From contig JASAMV010008713.1 in the NCBI GenBank assembly GCA_030248065.1, positions 62,001 through 126,000 on the forward strand: a DNA stretch of 64,000 nucleotides, written 5' to 3'. Every line of letters begins with the position of its first letter. Position 1 is the first letter of the stretch. Both the position numbers and the translations under genes were made by a program. Shown in pieces: positions 34,608-50,032 of this stretch. The stretch comes from Rhynchonema sp. JSB1_4. Its lineage: Eukaryota > Nematoda > Chromadorea > Monhysterida > Xyalidae. The notes beneath the pieces were generated by a model, which was not told where the DNA came from, did no database searches, and worked only from the letters and a program-made list of their open reading frames with translations.

Positions 34608-35584
34608 CGAGTCTGAAAGGGCGTAGTTAAGGTAAGGCCTGGGGTTCAGTAAGACAGCTGCCCAGCTTAAACAAGTTGACGCAAACGGTGTATTAGACGG
34701 TGGGAAAGCTTGAGGTCAGAATTCACGGTAACGATCAGGAATACGGTCCGACAGCTCACGAGTCTAACTCCTGTGCGTCGCGAATCCATTGTCTAAGACC
34801 TTTGCGGTTACGTATTTCGTGCAGCGGTGAACCAACAATTGATTGCAATCAGAGTGGTGGCCAACAAAAATTAACATAAATACATTACATCGAAATTCGC
34901 ATAGGCACTCACTCATAGTCTGACAACGCACAAAGCTGAGCACCGGAAACACATTAGCCTTGAATGCATCGGTGCCCGCGCACATTGCCGATGTTTCACA
35001 GACAATATTGTCAAAGGGAAGGACGATAACATGCACAGGTGTGGAATTATTTACATATGTATTTCAACACATTTATTTTCCGTGTATAAAAACATTGAAT
35101 GACAACAGGTGAGTATAGCCAACAAATAAACACTGGGTGCGCTCGCATGCAGGGAGAAATATGTACTTCTCTCTCACATCCCATTGCTGAGGTTATGTGT
35201 TCACATGCGCATAGGTATACGTCCGTGCGAATGAAATTAGTACGAAACACACAACAGGTAGGCAGTCTTTGAGTTCACTGCAATGTTCGAGTGCGGGGCC
35301 CAAAGAACCGACCTGCTTTCGTCATGCGAAGTTTGAGCGGCGACATATTGCTGGCAGCGTTGCTCATTATCGCGGATACACCACCTTTGATGGTTTATTG
35401 CACACAAACACACGCACGCACACGCTGGTCGTTTTTGTCTATCGTCTATTGTATTGGACCGTGTTGTCAATCATTCGTGTTGTACAATGCACAATGCATA
35501 CAATCTCAGCCCTAAACAGAGAAAGTCTGAGTATGAGTCTGAAGCAGCGCTGCTTTATCTTACTCTGTGGATGTGAACTTATGG

Positions 35585-35945
35585 AACTGGAGAAGGTGGG
35601 TGTTCCAGCCAGGTCCACGCGAAGGACTAAGGCCGCCTTCACAATGCAAGCGCGAGCGGTAGCGCGTAGCGGCGAGAGCGCACGCTTTCATCACAAGAAA
35701 AAGCAAACCGAGCGCGAGGCGAGAAAAATTTCCACCAACCGCGAACGCAACCCTTCACACAAAAAAAAGCGCGACACCACCCTAAAAAAAAAAAAAAAAA
35801 AAAAACAAAAAAACACAAAAAAAAAAAAAAAAAACCAAAAAAAAACCACAAAAACCCTAAAGGCTACGCTAAATCCAAAAATTCCTAAAAGAGCAGATGG
35901 GTATTGCCTGAAGTTTAGACTGCTCCCCCACCTTCTCCAGAGCTT
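35585..35945. repeat. Fold-back with poly(A)-rich centre
   Basis: GAGAAGGTGGGTG at about 35591 is answered by CCCACCTTCTCC at about 35929. Inside is a GC-rich AAGGCCGCCTTCACAATGCA segment with many GCGCG/GAGCG units, then a run of about 20 A and further A-rich sequence (35786-35850). A long plus-strand frame across this is lysine-rich repeat translation, not a gene. Confidence 0.55.
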
Positions 35946-36712
35946 GCAAGTCTCGTGCACAAGTTTGGCTCAGTGATGTACAGGTAAAAAGCCACGAAGG
36001 ACAAACACACAGCGTTTGCCCGGCAATACTGTGCACATCCTATGAGGTATACAATCAAAGCAAAGCCATAGTACAAGCCAAAAGCATAACATTTAATTAA
36101 TCCAAGCCCGTAGATAGTCGGTCGATATGTAGGTATCTGGTCGGTAAGTGAATGTCGTTCATAGAATGTCCGGCAGGTTCTTGGTTCATAACTAAATAAT
36201 TTCACACGAAACAAAATTCGAGTTGTACGCTAGGAGATTTATATAACTAAACTGCTAGCAGCCTCATGCTAGTAAAACGGGAGTGGACACCGCTTACTAG
36301 TTTTGTCAAATCCGTGTTTGTAAATGCGTGCCAGCTTAAGCAAATGTAGGCAACACACACGTGAGCTAAATAGATGAAGCCAATCAGTTGCAAAGACTGA
36401 ACAAAACGTAACCTCAATGTTGCAGAATTATATTTGAGCAAATTTTCGCATAGTGTTTGAAATTTCAATCTCCCAAGTTGAAATTTACCTCTCTTCAATG
36501 TGAAATTCATTTCAGTGGTTATAGTGGATAAAGCAATTGTTATGTTGGTCTTCAGTACAGTACACTGCGACGTTGGTCAAAACATGCCGAAAATTTGATT
36601 TTTCACCCATCGCAAAAAAACGAGATTTTGTTTATTCAGCAGTATGTACTACCGGCTTTGGGGTTTATAGCGATACCTAGTTTCATAGCATGCATTTATA
36701 CTTTGAACTGCA

Positions 36713-36898
36713 CGTAGTCCACCACGAGCTCATGAGACGCAGTTGTGGTTCCACATGTGTTTCGAAACATTTCGAAACCAAAAGAAAGAGAAATTGGGCA
36801 TGTTTATACATTGTTGATTTCTCTTTCTTTTGTTTTCGAAAACTTTCGAAACACGTGGAACCGTAACAGGTGTCTCATGAACTGGTGGTTGGACTATG
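36713..36898. mobile_element. TA-type MITE, TAGTCCAGCCAC family, copy 1
   Basis: A near-palindrome: TAGTCCACCACGAGCTCATG at the left and CATGAACTGGTGGTTGGACTA at the right. Inner arms are TTTCGAAACATTTCGAAACC and AAAGAAAGAGAAAT and their complements. It is related to the longer copy at 48073-48433. Confidence 0.8.
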
Positions 36899-38739
36899 TA
36901 CGTAGGTTTGTAGGTGCCAGTCTGTTACCTATGTGATGGTCGCCCACGTTTCGGGTGTGGGTCAGTAACAACAGAAAGCACCCATCGGTCTGTCAGACGT
37001 TGCGTATGTGCGCTTGATTTTGTCAATCGACTCCGTCGACCGAATCCCGATAGAGCGGAAATTCATTTTTCGAGCACGCACGTTGCCTTCGAGCGTTTGC
37101 ACATGCGGCAAAGGGCTGCTTGCTGACATGACACAGCAGAAACCGTTTAGGGCATGCAAAAAGAAGCATATTTTGTTATGAAGTGCTCCTGCTGCTGCCT
37201 GCTGGTTGTCGCAGGCTTAAAATGAGCATTTTATGATGTGCTGCTGCTGTAAGTTCAATGGAGCAACAGGCCACAAGCCGCTGATTCGGTCAAACGCGCG
37301 TCGCAGCGCAGACAAAATAGCCCCAAGCCAGGCTTGCACCAACATACAGCATATGGCGAATAAGAATAACTAATAATCAGTGCACCAACAACTTATGTGT
37401 GCCCTTCATGTGTAGGTACCCATGTACTAAGTACACATGTCTTCAGATATGAGCATAGAGACATGTTCAGATGGTCGCACCGTGACAGTACACTGGGGTC
37501 GTTATCGGGTCCCTGAATGCAACCGTGGACCGCTGGATCTGGATTTGTGTGTCCCGAAAAACATGACCAAATAGTGAGTGTCCAGAGAATGACAAGGAAT
37601 AGGTACACGAAGGAAAAGGAAGTACAAGCAGTGTACCCTGGTCAAGTTTACAGCAGTTTGAACAATGGAAACAGAAAGACATGTAATTGCGAAGCCACAG
37701 CAAACATCAAGGGAAGGTTTCATCATATTGAGCGTGACGAGAAATTTATATATAATTGCGACACCAGAAATAGACCGCCAGGGTTGGCGATACGGTGGAA
37801 TTAGATTGTGATGCTTTGAAACTGAAGGAAATGTTGATCAAGTTCGGCTTACGGCACGCTGAAAGCAGGACCGTTTCGAGGAGCATTGCGATTGACACAA
37901 ACTTATTGGTGCAGGAATAAGATTCACTTTCTCATCGCTTCGTAAATCTACCCACCTTGATTCGGAATCCGTCGAAACGTACGTGCAGCAAGGCGACGCA
38001 GAGGCATGATTTGGATAATTTTACTTGGAGCAATTTAATTCTGAACGAAGTGAAGCACCAAATGAAACACCGAGTTCAAAAGCAGAATCGAAAGCAATTG
38101 TTTCATTGCGTGCTCAATACTTCAACAGCTGTGAGAGAAAACCAGAAAGAAAACAGGAAATTAGGTTGTCGTCGAGGAGCAGTTGATATGTAAAAAACCA
38201 CCATATACATTTACATTTATAAATAGTATTAGATGTCTGTGAGGTCTGCAGGCACGGTTTGTACATTCAGAAAGGAAAGGTTTTTTTATTAGCTCACGGT
38301 GATCAACGCCTTTCTTGAGAGGCTGCGCACATGCGAGGTACAGAAACAAAACAAATTAAAACAACATGATTCTCGATTGCAAGTGCCAGGCCAATCGCAG
38401 CAAACATCAAGCAGTGTGGTCAGCACAAAATCAATGTAATCTTGGCTGAGGGCTAGGGCTCGGACCTGCGCGCGGAAACTTGCGAAAAATTATTATATCA
38501 TGTGTATAAGCCACTGAAAATGCTGAGGGATGTTTTCTCTGGGACGAACGTTTTTAAGCAGCACGGTGCCTGGTGCTTAACGTAGAAACTTGATTAGCCC
38601 AGATCTCAGTATGCGTGCAACGTTCGAAAAATTGCATAATATACAGCGGCGAGGCAACCTGCCATGTCGCTAGCGAGTGCCAAAAAACGTTTTGGCAAGC
38701 AAGAAAAGTTCCCAAAAAGTCGTCCAGCACTCACGCAGT

Positions 38740-38945
38740 TGTGCAGCTAGATTCAGATCGCTCTGGTATTTCTGGACAGGTTTCACCGATTTGAAGTATC
38801 CGTTCGGTTTCGACATTTCGTACTTTTTCGTTCGCTCGTCGGTCGAAAGCTTCAGGCCGCACATTTGGATCAATCCAGTCCAGTTTGTCCAGTCAATCCG
38901 GTTGATTCGACGCAAAAATTCACAATAAATCCAACCGGGAACTGA
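38740..38945 (-). CDS. Possible isolated coding exon, family unknown
   Basis: The minus-strand frame contains GWIYCEFLRRINRIDWTN and NGYFKSVKPVQKYQSDLN and ends at a consensus donor (C|GTGAGT, about 38742). Residue composition and the strong donor suggest real coding sequence, but I recognise no family and found no partner exons. Confidence 0.35.
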
Positions 38946-41111
38946 ACTCGCCGCATTTGATTATCACATGGACAGTCTCTGGATTGCAAAAACAAAATCA
39001 TAATTTCATGAATGGACTAGCTAGCGATCTTTGAGAGTCGCTGAGATATGTTAGCAGTCATATCGGGCCATTATTTACGACTGCCACATGCTGTGGGTGA
39101 CAGGCCAAGCACATTGACAACGCTCAAAGACAGTCGCCGCTCCGAGCATTGTTTGTTGTGCGTGAATCATGTGTGTTCATAAAACACAGCTCATTCTGTG
39201 TAATTGTGGAAGACTGTATGAGCAGCAACAACGGACTTTCGAACTGCACATTCTTTGAACGATTATTCGGACGTCAGAAGTTTTATGAAACTTTAGCCTG
39301 CATTACAAAGCTTTTAGTGAACACATATGAACTAAGAACGTTGGTTAGCTGATGTTTCATGGCAGGTAGTTCGCATTAGAATAAAAAATTATCTTGTAGG
39401 ACCACGACAGCTGAAAATTACAGGCACCCTTTGCAAGAAAGGTACGTTGGTTGCACAATCACAGACGTCGAGCTCCAGGCAAACACCAAAATAAAGTCAC
39501 TGCGACTGCGTGTCGTTCTCATGCGACAATCTTGCTGATAAGGACCTGACATAAAATAGTCACTCTAACCAGCCGTATAATGTGCGCATACCAAGCAGCA
39601 TGCATGTACTACAGGCACTGGTATACGTTAGTGGGGTACCATTGTAGCCATATACACTTTAAGCTTCATTTTGAAATCTTCAATTGCTTCAAATAACGCA
39701 GTGTCCCAATAAAATCTAGACATGCGCCATTTCAAACTGGGCCACTGTCGCACACCTGGTGAGGCCGCACGCTGCGTTGCTGGAGCACAAAAGAAAAGGA
39801 ACCAAGAGTGAAAAGCTACTTGCAAAGGTTCACATGCAGGCACGCTTGTCAACACGTAAAGCAGGGCACACTTGGTTATTTATAAGTTGGTGCTATTTGG
39901 TGGCACCTCTATCTGTTCGTCGTTCTTGTGAATCAGGTTCTTTTGTATAAAGCCTTGGCAGTTGCTCAAAACTGGTTCCCATCAAGTCACCAGGTAAGAT
40001 CAGGTATGCAGGTCGGACCGCGAAGTTCCGCGGTCAATAAAAACTGGTTTGCGCTCTTGAAACATCTGTAGTCGAATTCACTTCCTATGAAACATTGCGT
40101 GACCGTGCGTGATTGTGTTGGTACAGCAGCAGATGTTTCACTCCCAACAATCCGTTAATTAGACAGGTGCTTACACCATATGCATCGTTCTGGTTCCATA
40201 TCTGCACTGGGTATGTACTGTGCCCAGTTACTGCTTGCGTCAGAGGGACACTATCAGAAAGATTGAACGAAGCCCGTTAGTCAGCGGAACACACACCTTA
40301 TAGTCTGGTCGCTGACTGCAAAGGCCGAATATGAATCAAAACGGGAATAAAGAAAAACCTGTCCTGACTCACTTCGTGTTTTGTCCATAACCACGGACCA
40401 TAACCGTTTCGGGGTTGGTGAAGGTAGCATGATTGTTTTCAAGTAAAATTACATATGGCTGACTCAAAGCCGAATGGGGTTGCATTTAATTACGTTCCTG
40501 GGTCTCGTTCTACGAGAAACCAACTGTCAATTGTGTCGGCTCGATCATTAACTCGACACATTAACCTGTAACTTTTGACAAAAAATTAAAAAAATGACGA
40601 GCGGTCACTGCATGAAATCGTCAGGGCAACGGTGACGCGTCAGTGACATTATGCGAAGCAAAAAGGGGAGGTTGATTAATTGAACAGTGAATAGTGGCGT
40701 ACGCACCCGTGGACGATAAGTAGGAAGTCATTTGAACATTTGACATTAAAAGTAAAGTCATGTTGGCATCGCATACATATGTAGGGGAGGGGTGCCAATG
40801 GTGACATTGGCATGAACAGCAACATATTTTTTACGGGAATCCACTTGAACCAAGGTCATGGGTGGGGAAAATAGGGCACTATTCAATTTGCAATGAAATG
40901 AATGAAGCGTTACTGATCCAACAATTTTGAATGCTAAGAATTAACGAAGCGAACATCACATGCGTTACATTGTAGCTTGTGAACAATTCAGCTAAGTACC
41001 TACATTGCTGAGAAGGAAAACACTGATACGCATGCCGATCAGTAGGTCATTTGCCGCAAAGAAAGCTACGTAGGTATAATAGTAAACACCGGCATTCAAC
41101 GTTCCAATCAA

Positions 41112-44100
41112 TCACACTCGTGCCCAAAATCTTTGGTGTATTTTCTCCAGCCCCAGCAGCGTGAGACCGAACACAGCACCAACGGTCAGCAAAGCGAACA
41201 CGAGCGAACATTCTCTCAAATTCAGCACAAAATCCAGTGTGCCGCGTTGATTCGGACAGAACACGTCGAGATTGTGTAGATAGCGAATGTAGCGATCGAC
41301 GATGCTCGAGTGAACGTGACGGTACTGTTGCAGGACGCGATCGAACGAATCGATCACCCACGACGGCGTGCGATTGGTGAAAGCGAAGTATCTGCAATCC
41401 GACGAAATCGTATGGTAATTCACTCACATTCACCGTGTTGGGCTTGGTTATGATAAGGCAAGACCTGACTTGATTCGCACTCGGTGTGCAGTACACTTGA
41501 CCTGAATCCAGTAATTCAATGGAAAAGCATCTCAAGATGGACAATTTTGATTAGGTGTTGTCATGAGGAAATTGAATAACTGGGTTCGTCTGACATCGTC
41601 AGCAGGCCTACAGCAACAATGATAACCAATGTTAAACCTGGTGATCCTGCTCGAATTCTGAATTGGTCCGGTTTGTCGCATGAATTTGTGTGAATATTCT
41701 ACGATTTTGTAGATGGCACTAATTTCAACCAGCTATAAAAGTTGTTGAGCACCTGTAGCTACTGAGGTTCGGTTTGTACGCTGATCGAAATAATTGACAT
41801 CAGCAGGTTTCGAAACATTGTCAGTGCACAATTGTGGTTTTAAGACGGACCAAGACCGACCCGATGGCCAGCCAGTCGAATGTGAATGATATGGCGCACC
41901 TCGAATAAACAAACGCGCGATGCTGTCGCAGCGTGAGCACCCTCGTGCCGCAAATGGTCGATCGACGTCGCTCGTTGGACGACTCCAGGTCGAAGATCAC
42001 CGTTCGGCCCTCAAGTACCGATCGAATATCTGCCATTGTTGTGCCTTTTGCTAAAATAAACAAAACTGAATAATGCTGGAACATAAAATGAACAAGTCTA
42101 AACACGAAGGAGCTTACCAAGCAGCGCTCTGATATTTCGGATCGGATTTTGTTCCAGTGCTCGCTCTAGAGCCACAACGGCCCGATCTGGGACGGTTCTG
42201 TAACGGAACACAAATCTGACGTTTGACCTGGAAGTTTAATCAATCGTTTATTATTATTGTTTTCACAAGGTGTGCTTTGCAATGGTAGCATCAAGTAATG
42301 ACCCGCTTATACCCATTCAATCGGTTCCTTGTGAACGCAGCGTCGAGCTCTTCCTGCAACGCCATCAGTTTCAGGTCCCTGGCCTCTATGAGCTCAGCCA
42401 GCTCGGTCAACGTTGAGAACAACGGATTGCGATTGGGAATTACAAGTTGAGTGAGGATGCCGTTGGCGTAAAGGTCACACGTGAAAATGGTGAACACGCC
42501 AAGCAGACACGGCAGCACCCATTTATGCAAAACTGTGCTGCAACCCCTTGAAGTGACGGTGTGCTGAAAGTAACAGAACCCAGTATTAAAAACAGATGAT
42601 GCTTTTAGCTGGTCGAAATCAGCGTCATCAGCAAATCTGGATATACGACAAGTCGTAACTAACAAGAACGCACCGTACCGATCACCATGTTCGGTACCAG
42701 TGAAAATCACTTTGGGGCTCATTAGTAATATGATCTTCAATCACGAACTTTTATTGCCTGATTGCAGGCAATTGAGTAGCATTTGAAGAGCAAAAAGCAA
42801 ATAGCAACGATCAGCCATAGATTCGGTTGGAAAATATGCAGAAAGTTGAGCGATCGACCGAACAGCAGTCGAGCGAGTGTCTTCTTGTTGAGGTCCAACG
42901 CCAGAATGCTGCCGGGCAGAAGGATGATGGGCACTTGGTTCAACTGCTTGTAGCCAAGCAGACCCAGTTGACCGAATGAATAGGTGACTGAAGAAGGAAT
43001 GGAAAACCAAAGTAACAGACAAGTCCACAACCTGAGTCATACCCTTACGCACCCAGGGTTGGGCAAAAAAAACGACGGCGTTTTTTCTTAAAAAAACGAC
43101 GTTTTTTTAAAAACGCCTGGGTCGTCTTTCGTTTTTTTAAATCCTGAATTTCCTTGATTTTCCCTGATTTTTCAGGGAAGGTACCCTGATCATCAAGGAA
43201 AATCAATTTTTTTGTCCCATTTTTTTCAAAAAATTTTCGACCAATTTTTACTTTGTCGAGATACGTCGATATACGGAGTTTGACTTTCAATGATGACCCC
43301 GGCCAAAGTTGGTCCCATGATGCGGGTCTGATATGGGATCTTAACAACTCGCTAGAAAAGGGTTGAAACCCGTTTATTTTGCCTCAGAACACATAGAACT
43401 ACTTCATTTAACCACGTTTTCTTCCCAACATGAGCGTTTTCCAATTTTTTTGGAGGCATATTTTGGTCATCTGGGCGTTTTTAAAAAAAACGTTTTTTAA
43501 AAAAAACGTTTTTTTTAAAATCGATTTTTTGGAAAAAAACGTTTTTTGCCTGTACGCACCACGTCCTGAACATTGGTGAAGTGTAACATCCATTATGTGC
43601 TGCGCCGGACATAATAATGTACATGCGCACATCAATTGGTTATTGACAACCGTTTGTGTTCAGGCATAGGCGTAAATGGCAAGTTGGTTGATGTTGCAGT
43701 ATAGTATGACAAGATCAGTTTCCGACATCCAATTCGGTTTTAACCCATACAATTTGAGGTAGTTACAACGAGCCCGTTTGCATGAGCGTGGCACGTACAA
43801 ATGCCTAGAACTTTTTGGAACAGCCATTGGAGAAACTCAGTGGCGCTCAAGCTCGAACTCTGCGTGCAAACGCTGACCATTGCAGTTGTTGGTCGTACTA
43901 TGGACGGGATAGCAATACTTTCATGCTTTTCGCCTGGTTAGATCTGTCGGTCTAACCTGTGTCAAACGCGCCCTCTCGCAATATCCGATCGTAGACCGTG
44001 CCATTGATGTCATCAGTGTTCACCAGTTCCATGCTGATGTTAGGCGTCTTTTGCAGCACCAAATGCAGTAATTCCGGAATCAAGCCTGGGTACGGACACG

Positions 44101-44199
44101 AAGACGTCAAACGCAGACCGGTCTCAAGCGAACACTCCTGGAACACGTACAAAGCTGGGTTTGCTTTTGTCTGACAGTGCTTGTCGCATTCCTTCTTCA
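41112..44199 (-). CDS. Ionotropic receptor-like channel (divergent iGluR family), 5' exon missing
   Basis: Ionotropic receptors are ligand-gated cation channels of protostome chemosensory cells, derived from ionotropic glutamate receptors. Six exons (44199-43957, 42987-42749, 42563-42313, 42197-42118, 42044-41900, 41391-41112) join in phase to 412 residues. The S1 ligand lobe is GLIPELLHLVL...GAFDTVTYSFG. M1 is FLHIFQPNLWLIVAICFLLF. The pore-side M3 is VFTIFTCDLYANGILTQLV (in place of SYTANLAAFLT) followed by P...STLTELAELI. The S2 lobe follows, and the last helix M4 is ECSLVFALLTVGAVFGLTLLG. No amino-terminal domain is visible upstream of S1. The first coding exon (signal peptide) was not found; it must end in phase 1. 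The 43.05-43.55-kb intron insertion is a hAT-like element. The ligand cannot be inferred. Confidence 0.82.
43054..43552. mobile_element. hAT-like MITE in receptor intron, exact 8-bp duplication
   Basis: The ends are CAGGGTTGGGCAAAAAA and TTTTTTGCCTG. The target duplication TACGCACC lies at 43046-43053 and 43553-43560. The terminal zones are mirrored A/T runs with AACG/CGTT units; the core is unrelated AT-rich sequence. CAGGGTTGGGCAAA-type ends are common in animal hAT MITEs. A similar right end (TTTTCCAACCCTG) occurs at about 50600-50612. Confidence 0.88.
43600..43905. repeat. Dispersed about 300-bp repeat, copy 1
   Basis: Near reverse-complement of 48765-49085: shared blocks include ATGTGCGCACATCAATTG-type sequence, GGCGTAAATGGCAAGTTGGT, CATACAATTTGAGGTA and GAGCGTGGCACGTACAAATG. 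A short third relative lies at about 49800-49850. Ends not resolved. Confidence 0.75.
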
Positions 44200-44761
44200 C
44201 TGTATATTACAATTCCAGATTTTCGCCAATGATAAAAACACGAATTGATTGAGTTACATACTTCATGTTACCCATTTGCGTACCCACATGTACTGTACCT
44301 GTGTGTCAAACCCTGCTGCAAACGGCATGACTTTCAACTTATAGTAGTTGCCGCTCATCTTGAACGCTCGTGTCGCTTAAAATTCTGCCGATGTTGAAAA
44401 ATTACTGAGTTGAACATTTGAAATGAAAAGTCCAATTTTTACCAACCAAACCCTCTGGACGCCTTTGCATTTGAGTGCATAAGTGACTGTAGCTTCAAAT
44501 AAAAAATGTACGTATGTTTTATTGTAACATGAGAGCTATACTCCTGTAAAAAGTAATCAGCGGTAATGTGTTGTTGAACGTTCATACGCTTCACATCACA
44601 TTAACGTTTGTTAACTAGAGCCCTGGTATGTAACCAACCCGCACCTTGCGCATTCGTCAAACCACAGCCAGACAGTCAACCCCAACCAAAATGACGTACA
44701 TAGTTCCGAAAGCTTTTTGGGAAACCTAAAACATTTTGGAAAATTGACCCCCTTTTTCTCA

Positions 44762-44825
44762 GGCTCAAGTTTGAGCTTAGGCATAGGCTTAGACCTACTA
44801 GGCTTAGGCTTATTCTTAGGTCGAA
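44762..44825. repeat. TTAGGC-like tract
   Basis: GAGCTTAGGCATAGGCTTAG...CTAGGCTTAGGCTTATTCTTAG: degenerate TTAGGC units in a single orientation, between the receptor and protease genes. Confidence 0.75.
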
Positions 44826-45118
44826 CCCTGAGCCAATCCATAATGCACTCTATCGCAGAATCGAAAACTTGCGTTGCCTCTCGCCTTGAGGAAAAAAGCC
44901 TAGAGGTTTGCCGCAATGCGTCCCGAACCCGAATGGCAAAGTCCTGGCCAAAACAAAGTATAACCACAACATTTAAAATGGAAAAAAACGAGATCACTAA
45001 GCGTCAAATACACAATAGTAAACAATAAACATGCACATTATACGTATACAGTATGAACAAAGATGTCGAATCACAGATAACTTTGTACCACAGATTCTTG
45101 GCGTCAGATCTTTTGAGT

Positions 45119-47907
<2,789 letters not shown>

Positions 47908-48072
47908 TGCGGTGGTTTCTTGGGATCACATCAGGAACTAAGTAGACACGAAAGGGCAGCTAACCCTAATGAGCCTGTAAGTTGTTTGCGCTGATCGTCG
48001 CTAAGGTTGAAATCCCTCGACGAAGAACATAATGCGCAACGCTTGCGCGCTTGAATGCACTTCATGGTGACC

Positions 48073-48433
48073 TATAGTCCAGCCACGAACTCATGAGACG
48101 ACTTTTTTTGAAATTGGCTTGTGCGGATCCAACAATGTTCCGGTTCCACGTATTTCGGAAATGAAAGAAAGAGAAACGCACGTATTTTTTAAAAACACGC
48201 TCTCCACTCGGTGCGTAAATTCCCTTTTGACTCCCAAAACATTTGTGTGCTGAACATCGCTGCTGTTCGCGTAAGCACGCAACAAATTGAGGTCAGCCAG
48301 CTGGAACTTGTCATCATCTCCCTCAGCCAATCTCTTTCTTTTGTGTGCGAAAACACGTGTATCTGGAGCATTTTTGAATGCGGCCAAGCAAGCTTTAAAA
48401 AAAGTCGTCTCATGAGCTGGTGGCTGGACTATA
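48073..48433. mobile_element. TA-type MITE, TAGTCCAGCCAC family, copy 2
   Basis: Terminal inverted repeats TATAGTCCAGCCACGAACTC and GAGCTGGTGGCTGGACTATA, with inner AAAGAAAGAGAAAC / CTCTTTCTTTTG arms, as in the 36.7-kb copy but with a longer centre. The TATA at each end fits a TA target. Confidence 0.8.
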
Positions 48434-48764
48434 CAACATGTCGTAACATCAGTGAAACAATGACGCTGCCGAATAATTAGCTCTGTGCAGCGCCAAAAAC
48501 AGCGCTAATTATCAACAACTTGCTATTATGTTTACTTGAGATCATTAGTAATTGAGATCGTCGATGGCTAAACAAGTCGGCCAATCAAGCGAGTGTAATC
48601 TTCAGTATCATGGACTGGATGCGGTCATTAGGCTTGTGTGTGCGTAGTGTTGATTGAAGAGACACTTCCCTTACCGCGCTTTTAGTGTCTCAGTCTTTGC
48701 GATATCACGGTATGAGTTCAGACACACGCGGTCATGACAACTTGCATGATAGTGATAGCTCCTT

Positions 48765-49085
48765 TGTCGCCGGGGTTTGTCACGAAGTGCACTGTTCTCC
48801 AGGATTCGCAATGGCCCTCGATCGTTGTATCAATGTTTCATTCGAGCGCCATCGAGTTTCCCCAATGGCTGTTCCAAAAATTACAAGGCATTTGTACGTG
48901 CCACGCTCATGCGAACGGGCTCGTTGTAAGTACCTCAAGTTGTATGGGTTAAAACCGACTTGAATGTCGGAAACTAACCATGTCATACTACACTGCAACA
49001 TCAACCAACTTGCCATTTACGCCTATGCCTGAACACAAGCGGCTGTCAATAAGCAATTGATGTGCGCATGTATGTTCTGCTCAGC
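48765..49085. repeat. Dispersed about 300-bp repeat, copy 2 (inverted relative to 43.6 kb)
   Basis: Reverse-complement match to 43600-43905 over most of its length, including CATTTGTACGTGCCACGCTC and ACCAACTTGCCATTTACGCC. No coding frame of note. Confidence 0.75.
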
Positions 49086-49090
49086 ACATA

Positions 49091-50032
49091 ATGGGTGATA
49101 TTTTCGATACGGTGTAAAGGTCAGTTGGGTGTAAAGGTCAATGGAAAGCTGGGTCGACAGCTCAGTGTGATAGACCTCGGTGTAAACTTGAAACATTCCA
49201 CGTCAATAACAGGCAATGTTTCACGTTTACACCGAGCTGCGCCGACCGAGCTTTCGACCGAACTTTACGCCGACCTTTACGCCCAACTGACCTTTCGCCA
49301 CACTATGGGTGGAATTTTCGAAACGGTGTAAAGGTCAGTTGGGGGTTAAGGTCGGTGTAAAGTTCGGTCGAAAGCTCGGTCGGCGCAGCTCGGTGTAAAC
49401 GTGAAACATTGCCTGTTATTAACGTGGAATGTTTCAAGTTTACACCGAGGTCTATCACACTGAGCTGTCGACCGAGCTTTCCACCGACCTTTACGCTCAA
49501 CTGACCTTTACACCGTTTCGAAAATATCACCCATTGTAGCATGTTCGAAACGGCGCAAACGTCAGTTGGGCGTAAAGGTCGGTGTAAACATCAAACATTT
49601 CACGTTAACAGCAGGCAATGTTTCATGTTCACACCAAGCTAACACCGACCGAACTTTCGTTCAAGGTACGCCGACCTACCCAATTGACGGTTACACCGTT
49701 TCGAAAATTCCACCCAATTGGTGCTGCACTTCACCAAGTGTTTTGGACGTGGTGCGTAAGGGTGACTCATTGTATTGTAACTGTATGGTGGTTGTATTGA
49801 CAGCCATTTGTGTGAAGGCATAGACATGGCAGACTGGTTGATGTTACAGTGGGTGAAATTTTCGAAACGGTGTAACCGTAAATTGGGTAGGTCGGCGTAC
49901 CTTGAACGAAAGTTCGGTCGGTGTTAGCTTGGTGTGAACATGAAACATTGTCTGCTGTTAACGTGAAATGTTTGATGTTTACACCGACCTTTACGCCCAA
50001 CTGACGTTTGCGCCGTTTCGAACATGCTACAT
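49091..50032. repeat. Cluster of four GTGTAAAGGTC fold-back copies
   Basis: Copies at about 49091-49297 (right end lost), 49309-49534, 49540-49712 and 49852-50031. Each begins or ends with GGGTG(G)AA(T)TTTCGAAACGG or its complement. The last two are near-perfect reverse complements of each other around a 140-bp spacer, giving a 490-bp palindrome. Together with the 0.9-kb and 3.8-kb copies this makes six in the window. Confidence 0.85.

Larger units (their letters stand above)
34620..41100. other. 6.5-kb stretch without a recognised gene
   Basis: Apart from the items listed separately (35.6-35.95 kb, 36.7-36.9 kb, a possible exon at 38.75-38.94 kb), I see only short frames with no family resemblance. 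It presumably contains p62-like upstream sequence, spacer and decayed repeats. Confidence 0.5.

Noticed and set aside
35269..35976. A 235-codon plus-strand frame, the second longest by length
   Set aside because: Its second half is a lysine-rich run produced by the poly(A) centre of a fold-back repeat; the first half matches nothing recognised and lacks coding character.
39628..39855. A frame with RMSRFYWDTALFEAIEDF resembling a transposase tail
   Set aside because: Only one short segment, no catalytic DDE residues or flanking inverted repeats visible; too weak to call.
44305..44366. A short minus-strand frame starting MSGNYYKLKV as the first exon of the ionotropic receptor
   Set aside because: Its donor phase (0) does not match the phase-1 requirement of the next exon and it encodes no signal peptide.
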